A DNA stretch of 6,350 bases. It comes from CAZKTF01 sp964555565 (GTDB taxonomy: Bacteria > Planctomycetota > JAJSAM01 > JAKLKS01). The position numbers were made by a program, and so were the translations under genes. Under the pieces are notes generated by a model. The model was not told the DNA's origin, did no database searches, and saw nothing but the letters and a program-made list of their open reading frames with translations. Where the stretch lies: positions 1 through 6,350 of the forward strand of contig CAZKTF010000215.1 of the NCBI GenBank assembly GCA_964555565.1, written 5' to 3'. Positions 1 through 4,108 of the stretch are shown piece after piece (position 1 is the first letter of the stretch; the number at the start of each line of letters is the position of its first letter).

Positions 1-155
1 CGCGGCGGGACGGAGAGCGTCCGGCGACGGCGCTCCAGCGCCTCGACCCGGGCCTCCGCGGCCTCCGTGGCCTGGAGCAGGAAGGTGCGCCCGAGGAAGA
101 TCGCGTAGAGGAGCGCGACCCCGGCCAGCACCCGGCGCAGGCGGCGCTCAAACAC
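1..155 (-). CDS. mrdA: Penicillin-binding protein 2 (elongasome transpeptidase), N-terminal fragment, cut by window edge
   Basis: Only the first 51 codons are inside the window. The frame opens with GTG at 155-153 and reads MFERRLRRVLAGVALLYAIF, a short basic cytoplasmic segment followed by one membrane helix (about residues 9-27). It continues through LLQATEAAEARVEAL to an arginine-rich stretch and SVPPR. That matches the start of class B PBPs of the PBP2 type, in which a single N-terminal anchor is followed by the PRRG.I.DRNG entry to the periplasmic pedestal domain. PBP2 is the transpeptidase that works with RodA and MreBCD in lateral wall synthesis. It overlaps the end of mreD by eight bases, so coupled translation is likely; no strong Shine-Dalgarno is visible. 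The transpeptidase domain is off the edge, so the name rests on the N-terminus plus its usual position directly after mreD. Confidence 0.85.
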   Translation of the reverse strand, partial: MFERRLRRVLAGVALLYAIFLGRTFLLQATEAAEARVEALERRRRTLSVPP

Positions 156-663
156 CGGCGACCCCCGGCCCGGCCCCGGGGCGGCGGGCCTGGAGCAGGC
201 GGGCCGCCCGGAGGAGGAGGATGGCCGGCGGCGCCGCCAGCGCCGTGGCGAGAGCCGAGGCCGCGAGCCAGCGGAGGAGCGCGAGGGAGGCGGGGTCGGC
301 GCCCCCGGCCTCCAGCCTGAGCAGCCGCGCCGTCCCCACCGCGAGGACCGCGGCCGCCGCGAGCCCGCCCTGGACCCCCGGGTGATCGGAACGGAAGTAC
401 ACCCGGGCGCGCCCGGCCGCGTAACCGCAGGCCCCGAAGAGGGCCGCGTCCATCCCGAAGGGCTCCGCCGTGAGGGGCGCCACGAGGAGCCCCGCCGCCA
501 CGCCCGCGGCCGCCCCTTCCAGGGCCGTGCCGTGGAGCCCCGCCGCGAGCACGGCGAGCAGCAGGAAATCGGGCCGGAGCCCCCGCTCCTCCCACCGGGC
601 CGGCCACAGGAGCGAGCCCGCCAGCGCCAGCGCCAGGAGCGCGGCCACCCGGAGCCCCCTCAC
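148..663 (-). CDS. mreD: Rod shape-determining protein MreD
   Basis: A 171-residue protein, about the usual MreD length, made almost wholly of hydrophobic segments: roughly residues 5-20, 33-63, 68-83, 99-115 and 126-153. MreD is a poorly conserved multi-spanning inner-membrane partner of MreC in the elongasome, so identification rests on size, hydrophobicity, the early R-P-D-F-L-L motif (residues 31-36) and position between mreC and mrdA. The start is GTG at 663-661, overlapping the mreC stop as GTGA, with a good ribosome site (GGGGGAGG at 679-672) eight bases upstream inside mreC. The protein has no lysine at all and many arginines, which fits strong GC pressure. It ends with TGA at 150-148, inside the start of mrdA. 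Confidence 0.9.
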   Translation of the reverse strand: MRGLRVAALLALALAGSLLWPARWEERGLRPDFLLLAVLAAGLHGTALEGAAAGVAAGLLVAPLTAEPFGMDAALFGACGYAAGRARVYFRSDHPGVQGGLAAAAVLAVGTARLLRLEAGGADPASLALLRWLAASALATALAAPPAILLLRAARLLQARRPGAGPGVAGV

Positions 664-1538
664 TTCCCGGACCTCCCCCGGGCGCGCGCGTCGGGGGCGC
701 CGCGGACGAGGACGTAGACCGTGCGGAGGGAGCCCAGGTCGATGAAGGGCTCCACGGAGGCCTCGACGAGGCCGTTGCGGCGCAGGTCGCGGACCTCGGT
801 GACCCGCCCCACGAGGAGCCCCTCAGGGACGCGCCAGGTGTCGAGCGCCGTCGCCACCAGGTCCCCCGGCTTCACCTCGCCGCGCGGGAGGAACTGGAGG
901 GTGATCTCCCCGCGCCCGCTCCCGCGGAGGACCCCGCCCCCCACGAGCACCCCCTCCCGGCGGGGGTCGCGGGGCGCCACGGACTCGCGCGCCGCCGGCG
1001 CGGCCGCGTCCACGACCTCCACACGGACCCGGGTCCCCGGCTCGTCGAGGAGGGCCACGCGGGCGGAGCCCGGCCCCACCTCGAGCACGAGCCCGACGAG
1101 GCTGCGGCCCGCCATCACGGGCTGCCCGGCCTCCAACCCGTCCCGGGCCCCGCGGTCCAGGAGGACCGTGCGGTGCGGGAAGTCCTGGTCGCGGCAGAGG
1201 ACGCGGGCCGGCACGACCGCGGCCCCCTCGGCCGGGTCGAGGAGCCTCACGCCCCGGAGGTCGGGGAGGTGCGCGATCTCGCGCTCGAGCGCCACGTTCC
1301 GGAGGCGGAGCGCCGCCACCTCCTCGCGGGTTATGCGAAGGTCCTCCCGGACCCCCGCGAGTCCCCCGTCCCCCTCCTCCCCCTCGCCGGGGCCGAGGAG
1401 CGCGAGCGGCGCGAACAGGGACGCCATCCGGGCCCGGAGCCCGAGGGGGCCCGCGGGCAGAAGGGCCGCGAGCAGGAGGAGGCCGAGGAGGCCGAGGGAA
1501 ACGCGGTGGCGCCTCGCCGCCTGCCGGAGGTCGGTCAA
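660..1538 (-). CDS. mreC: Rod shape-determining protein MreC
   Basis: A 292-residue inner-membrane protein with the standard MreC plan. It has a short basic N-terminus, a membrane helix at about 14-32, a short coiled coil at about 61-91 (REDLRITREEVAALRLRNVA) and two periplasmic beta-barrel subdomains. The first holds VLLDRGARDGLEAGQPVMAG (125-144) followed by S-L-V-G-L-V; the second holds GEVKPGDLVAT (220-230) and PEGLLVGRVTEV (238-249). MreC links MreB and MreD to PBP2 and stimulates wall synthesis. The start is TTG at 1538-1536, preceded by GAGG seven bases upstream; no in-frame ATG or GTG lies further upstream before a stop. It sits 82 bases after mreB and overlaps mreD by GTGA. A residue 50-60 stretch rich in G and E is an unremarkable linker between helix and coiled coil. 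Confidence 0.95.
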   Translation of the reverse strand: MTDLRQAARRHRVSLGLLGLLLLAALLPAGPLGLRARMASLFAPLALLGPGEGEEGDGGLAGVREDLRITREEVAALRLRNVALEREIAHLPDLRGVRLLDPAEGAAVVPARVLCRDQDFPHRTVLLDRGARDGLEAGQPVMAGRSLVGLVLEVGPGSARVALLDEPGTRVRVEVVDAAAPAARESVAPRDPRREGVLVGGGVLRGSGRGEITLQFLPRGEVKPGDLVATALDTWRVPEGLLVGRVTEVRDLRRNGLVEASVEPFIDLGSLRTVYVLVRGAPDARARGRSGK

Positions 1539-1554
1539 CCGCGATCCTCGTTCC

Positions 1555-1580
1555 CGCCGCGCGCCCGGGGCCGCGCGGCG
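1555..1580 (-). other. Strong inverted repeat in the mreB-mreC gap
   Basis: Nine-base arms CGCCGCGCG and CGCGCGGCG (1555-1563 and 1572-1580) pair perfectly around an eight-base loop. In the mRNA the hairpin sits just upstream of the mreC ribosome site (GAGG at 1549-1546). There is no following U-run, so it is not a classical intrinsic terminator. It could slow readthrough, protect or expose processed ends, or set mreC output relative to mreB. Random GC-rich sequence makes such repeats easily, so function is inferred only from strength and position. Confidence 0.45.
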
Positions 1581-1591
1581 CGGGCGGGGAG

Positions 1592-1606
1592 GTCCCCGGC
1601 GGGGAC
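1592..1606 (-). other. Small perfect hairpin just after the mreB stop
   Basis: GTCCCC and GGGGAC pair perfectly around a three-base loop, starting 14 bases after the mreB stop codon. Together with the hairpin at 1555-1580 it fills much of the 82-base gap. No U-tract follows. It may act as a 3' stabiliser or a partial attenuator between mreB and mreCD. Confidence 0.35.
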
Positions 1607-1620
1607 GGACTCACCCTTCG

Positions 1621-2673
1621 CTATTCATCGGCGCCGCGGCGCAGCCCCTTCAACTGGTCGAGGTTCTCCAGGTAGATCTGCGTGCCGCGCGCCACCGCGA
1701 GGAGCGGCTCCTTGACGATGCGCACCGGGAGGCCTGTCTGCTCCGCGATGACCCGGTCGATGCCCCGGAGGAGCGACCCCCCGCCCGCGAGCACGATCCC
1801 GTTGTCCACGAGGTCGGCGGAGAGCTCCGGCGGCGTCCGCTCCAGGCACTCCTTCACCGCGTTCACGATCATCGTGACCGGCTCGTTGAGGGCCTCCCGG
1901 ACCTCCTCGGAGGTGATGACCACCTTGCCCGGGAGCTGGCGGCCCAGGTCCCGGCCCTTCACCTCCATGGACATCTCCTTCTTGAGCGGGAAGGCCGAGC
2001 CGATGGTCAGCTTGATCCGCTCCGCGGACTGCTCCCCGACCTGGAGGTTGTAGACCTTCCGGATGTGGTTGATGATCGCCTCGTCGAACTCGTCCCCCGC
2101 GATCCGGATGGACCTCGAGTGGACGATGTTCCCGAGCGAGATGACCGCCACCTCGGTCGTGCCCCCGCCGATGTCGCAGATCATGCAGGCGGTCGGCTCC
2201 TTGATGGGCAGCCCCACCCCCATGGCCGCCGCGAGGGGCTCCTCGATGAGCTCCACCTGCCGGGCTCCGGCCCGCTCGGCCGAGTTGATGACCGCCCTCC
2301 TCTCCACGGCGGTGATCCCGGAGGGGATCGCCACGACGATCCGGGGGTGGACCCAGGTCCGGTCCCGGTGGACCTTCCGGATGAAGTAGCGGAGCATCGC
2401 CTCGGTGATCTCGAAGTCGGCGATGACCCCGTTCTTCATGGGGCGGATGGCGTCGATGTTCCCCGGGGTCTTCCCGAGCATCTCCTTCGCCCGGATCCCC
2501 ACCGCCTCCCCGCCGCCTACGATCTGGTTGGTGCCCTTGTAGACCGCCACGACCGAGGGTTCGTTGAGGACGATCCCCTGCCCCTTCACGCAGACCAGGG
2601 TGTTGGCCGTCCCGAGGTCGATCCCCATGTCCAGGGAGAAGAGGCCGAGGAACCGGGAGAGCAGGTTGTTCAT
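1621..2673 (-). CDS. mreB: Rod shape-determining protein MreB (bacterial actin)
   Basis: A 350-residue actin-family ATPase of normal length, unmistakable by sequence. The N-terminus MNNLLSRFLGLFSLD can form the amphipathic helix that holds MreB on the inner membrane. It is followed by phosphate-1 motif DLGTANT (19-25), GQGIVLNEPSVVA (31-43), the connect motif EEPLAAAMGVGLPI (144-157), phosphate-2 motif CDIGGGTTEVAVIS (166-179), GDEFDEAI (193-200) and adenosine motif GIVLAGGGSLLRGID (292-306). MreB filaments position MreCD, RodA and PBP2 during cylindrical wall growth. I chose ATG at 2673-2671 because it gives the family-typical N-terminus; an in-frame GTG at 2745 would add 24 unconserved residues rich in proline and cysteine. 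The chosen start has no clear Shine-Dalgarno and sits four bases after a predicted hairpin. The gene leads into mreC, mreD and mrdA on the same strand. Confidence 0.98.
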   Translation of the reverse strand: MNNLLSRFLGLFSLDMGIDLGTANTLVCVKGQGIVLNEPSVVAVYKGTNQIVGGGEAVGIRAKEMLGKTPGNIDAIRPMKNGVIADFEITEAMLRYFIRKVHRDRTWVHPRIVVAIPSGITAVERRAVINSAERAGARQVELIEEPLAAAMGVGLPIKEPTACMICDIGGGTTEVAVISLGNIVHSRSIRIAGDEFDEAIINHIRKVYNLQVGEQSAERIKLTIGSAFPLKKEMSMEVKGRDLGRQLPGKVVITSEEVREALNEPVTMIVNAVKECLERTPPELSADLVDNGIVLAGGGSLLRGIDRVIAEQTGLPVRIVKEPLLAVARGTQIYLENLDQLKGLRRGADE

Positions 2674-2677
2674 ACCG

Positions 2678-2707
2678 GGCGGTCGCTCACAGGGGGGCCT
2701 GTCCGCC
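2678..2707 (-). promoter_or_regulatory. Predicted bulged hairpin directly before the mreB start
   Basis: In the mRNA sense, GGCGG followed directly by ACAGG pairs with CCTGT, a six-base bulge, and CCGCC, around a CCCC tetraloop. That gives ten pairs in two stacked stems ending four bases before the mreB ATG. No Shine-Dalgarno is seen between the hairpin and the start codon. The structure could limit or gate mreB translation. The pairing is read directly from the sequence; a regulatory role is inference. Confidence 0.35.
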
Positions 2708-2803
2708 GGGGGGCGCGGGCATAGGTCCGGAGAATGTTCCCACACCCCGGGGACGGTCCCGGCCCGGAAGGGTTATCGGCCGGGGACGCGCGGAGGAGGA
2801 ACG

Positions 2804-2819
2804 GGGCGCTCGGCCGCCC
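2804..2819 (-). other. Short inverted repeat in the gap before mreB
   Basis: Arms GGGCG and CGCCC (2804-2808 and 2815-2819) pair perfectly across six bases. It lies about 80 bases after the small-protein gene stop. It has no U-run and is only a weak candidate for a terminator or attenuator. Another short palindrome, GGGAC-G-GTCCC, lies at 2750-2760. Apart from these, the repeat at 2838-2861 and the leader hairpin, I see no promoter in the 2674-2897 gap that I would defend. Confidence 0.25.
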
Positions 2820-2837
2820 GGAGCGGCGGGCCTCCCC

Positions 2838-2861
2838 GGGGCGGGGGCCGGGGCGGGGGCC
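2838..2861 (+). repeat. Two perfect copies of a 12-bp G-rich repeat; G-quadruplex pattern
   Basis: GGGGCGGGGGCC occurs twice head to tail with no mismatch. The plus strand therefore has four G-tracts of 4, 5, 4 and 5 bases (2838-2841, 2843-2847, 2850-2853, 2855-2859) with loops of one, two and one base, an ideal compact G-quadruplex pattern. The plus strand is the template for the surrounding genes; the transcript carries the C-rich complement. It lies 37 bases after the small-protein gene and about 165 bases before mreB. Confidence 0.8.
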
Positions 2862-2897
2862 AGGTCGAGGGCCAGGCGAGGGAAGGAGCGCCCGCGG

Positions 2898-3053
2898 CTA
2901 CTTGAAGAGCCCGCCCCCGTAGTAGTCGCCGAAGGCCTTCTCGAAGAGGATGAAGCCCACGAGCAGGGCCAGGGTGGTGAAGATGACCAGGGCCGTGCCC
3001 ACGGCGTCCTTCTTCGAACCGCCCGTCCCGACGTCCACGATGTCGTCCGCCAT
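2898..3053 (-). CDS. Unrecognised 51-residue single-helix membrane protein
   Basis: A short frame from ATG (3053-3051) to TAG (2900-2898) encodes a 51-residue protein. A hydrophilic head (MADDIVDVGTGGSKKDAV) is followed by one membrane helix at about 19-37 (GTALVIFTTLALLVGFILF) and a C-terminal tail with EKAFGDYYGGGLFK. A textbook ribosome site, GGAGGAG at 3067-3061, sits seven bases upstream, and the protein-like composition (charged ends, clean hydrophobic core) argues that it is real. It starts 57 bases after the coiled-coil gene, which has almost the same leader, so the two are probably made from one transcript. The N- and C-terminal charges do not settle topology. I do not recognise the family. 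It may be a small partner of the coiled-coil protein or of the elongasome encoded next; that is inference from position only. Confidence 0.8.
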   Translation of the reverse strand: MADDIVDVGTGGSKKDAVGTALVIFTTLALLVGFILFEKAFGDYYGGGLFK

Positions 3054-3060
3054 GGGGCCG

Positions 3061-3067
3061 CTCCTCC
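3061..3067 (-). promoter_or_regulatory. Ribosome binding site of the 51-residue protein
   Basis: GGAGGAG seven bases before ATG, a near-perfect match to the anti-Shine-Dalgarno. It is the main evidence that this short frame is translated. The surrounding leader nearly duplicates the one before the coiled-coil gene. Confidence 0.8.
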
Positions 3068-3089
3068 GTTCGCTCTCGGTGAAGGGTGG

Positions 3090-3109
3090 GGTCCGGGTTC
3101 CCCTGGACC
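3090..3109 (-). other. Hairpin right after the coiled-coil gene stop
   Basis: In the mRNA sense, GGTCC-A-GGG, loop GAA, CCC-GGACC forms eight pairs with a single bulged A, beginning two bases after the TAG of the coiled-coil gene. The bases that follow are C-rich, not a U-run, so it is not a standard terminator. In an intercistronic gap it could stop 3' exonucleases or partly attenuate, giving different amounts of the two proteins. Confidence 0.45.
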
Positions 3110-3110
3110 G

Positions 3111-3956
3111 CTAGAGGTTGCTCGTGACCTGGTCGCCCTGCTGGACGTCCATCTTCTTCATGCCCTTCTTCGTCCGGCAGCCGGCCTGCTTCTCGTCCAG
3201 GCTGTCCACGATGACCGTGGCCACGAAGTGGTCGCCGCGGTAGACGGTGAGCTCGTCGTTCAGCGCCACGCCCGCACTCTTGCCGATCGAGATGACGTAG
3301 ATGTCGAGCTTGGGGTCGGCGGCCAGGACGACGCCCTTCAGGTTCTTCGCGGAGACGTCCGTCGGGGGCGGGTACTTCACCTTGTACATCGTGAGCTCGG
3401 TGTTGGTCTTCTCGAGCATCCCGGTCAGGTCCACGTTCCGCTTCGTCTTCCCGTCGAGGTCGTTGGAGAGGGAGTCGCGCTCCGCGGACACGCGGGCGAG
3501 CTCCGCCTCGGCGGTGGCCTTCGCGGCCAGGGCGTCGCGGCGGGCGGAGCCGGCCTGGTCGAGCTCCTTCTGGAGGTTGTTGTTGCGGTTCTTCTCGTTG
3601 TCCAGGTCCCGGCGCAGGTCCCCGAACTGGCGGTCCAGGCCGGCCGTGCTCGTGCTGATGTCCTGCAGCTTCTTCGCGAGGACCTCGCCGTTGGCCTTCT
3701 GCGTGTCGCGCTCGGCCTCCGCGGCGGCGCGCTGCTTCTCGGCCGTGGAGGCGATGTTGCGCGCCTCGCGCTCGGCGTTCTGCGCCACCGTGAGGGCCTC
3801 GGTCCGGGCGTTCAGGTCGTCCTTGAGCTGCTTCGTCTCCCGGTTGTACCTGCCCTTCCAGTCCTCGGACGCGTTGAGGAAGGCGCCCGCCGCGCCCATC
3901 ACCGCGACCGACAGGATCAGGTTCACGACGATGAGGATCTTCGTCACCGTGCTCAT
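3111..3956 (-). CDS. Unrecognised membrane-anchored long coiled-coil protein with C-terminal beta-rich domain
   Basis: A 281-residue protein. Residues about 6-27 (KILIVVNLILSVAVMGAAGA) form a membrane helix or uncleaved signal anchor. Residues about 31-192 are almost continuous coiled coil rich in A, E, K, R, D and N. After a YPPPTD hinge (195-200), residues about 203-281 form a small predicted beta-rich domain with LDIYVISIGKSAGVALNDEL (217-236), VYRGDHFVATVIVDSL and a final QQGDQV. This pattern recalls the MreC barrel and the FlgT C-terminal domain by shape, not by firm homology. The start is ATG at 3956 with GGAGGGAG upstream; the frame stays open to 4805 but that part is a shadow of lnt. 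A promoter lies 97-125 bases upstream of the ATG. The bulk is probably periplasmic. Lysine and asparagine are far commoner than in the neighbouring genes. The function is unknown; an envelope spacer or scaffold is my best guess. Confidence 0.85.
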   Translation of the reverse strand: MSTVTKILIVVNLILSVAVMGAAGAFLNASEDWKGRYNRETKQLKDDLNARTEALTVAQNAEREARNIASTAEKQRAAAEAERDTQKANGEVLAKKLQDISTSTAGLDRQFGDLRRDLDNEKNRNNNLQKELDQAGSARRDALAAKATAEAELARVSAERDSLSNDLDGKTKRNVDLTGMLEKTNTELTMYKVKYPPPTDVSAKNLKGVVLAADPKLDIYVISIGKSAGVALNDELTVYRGDHFVATVIVDSLDEKQAGCRTKKGMKKMDVQQGDQVTSNL

Positions 3957-3964
3957 GGGGCCCG

Positions 3965-3972
3965 CTCCCTCC
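3965..3972 (-). promoter_or_regulatory. Ribosome binding site of the coiled-coil protein
   Basis: GGAGGGAG, ending eight bases before the ATG at 3956. It picks this ATG as the start, rejecting the longer open frame that runs back into lnt. Confidence 0.75.
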
Positions 3973-3978
3973 GTTGCC

Positions 3979-4002
3979 GGCGCGCGGGGGATTCCCGGCG
4001 CC
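3979..4002 (-). other. Weak stem in the 5' leader of the coiled-coil gene
   Basis: GGCGC and GCGCC pair at the ends (3998-4002 and 3979-3983), with GGG-AAU-CCC able to pair inside, leaving unpaired bases on one side. It lies in the predicted roughly 90-base leader, just before the ribosome site. It may be ordinary GC-rich pairing. Confidence 0.25.
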
Positions 4003-4052
4003 ACCGACTGACGAAAGCTCCTATGCCCTGGTCTGCCCGTGCGACGGGGCGG

Positions 4053-4081
4053 ATGGTAGAGCGGTCCCGGGGGGTAGTCAA
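4053..4081 (-). promoter_or_regulatory. Sigma70-type promoter for the coiled-coil / small-protein unit
   Basis: On the minus strand a -35 box TTGACT (4081-4076) and a -10 box TACCAT (4058-4053) are separated by exactly 17 bases. These match TTGACA and TATAAT at five and four of six positions, striking in such GC-rich DNA. Transcription should begin near 4046 and give a leader of about 90 bases before the ATG at 3956. The -35 box begins 28 bases after the lnt stop, so the downstream genes can be expressed independently of moeA-lnt and perhaps through to mreB. Confidence 0.75.
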
Positions 4082-4108
4082 GACTTTCCCGTGGCCCCCG
4101 GGCGCGTC

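Noticed and set aside
721..2724. A very long plus-strand open frame opposite mreC and mreB
   Set aside because: Its translation is low-complexity arginine, proline, aspartate and leucine with no domain; it mirrors the codon bias of the real minus-strand genes, which have clear family motifs.
2674..2745. 24-residue N-terminal extension of MreB from GTG at 2745
   Set aside because: The added residues are unlike any MreB N-terminus, while the ATG at 2673 gives the expected amphipathic start. It is kept only as an alternative because neither start has a clear ribosome site.
2720..2780. Possible mreB promoter around GATAAC or TATGCC on the minus strand
   Set aside because: No matching -35 box at proper spacing for either; matches are no better than expected by chance.
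2804..2819. Intrinsic terminator after the 51-residue gene
   Set aside because: A five-pair stem without a U-run in very GC-rich DNA is not enough to call termination.
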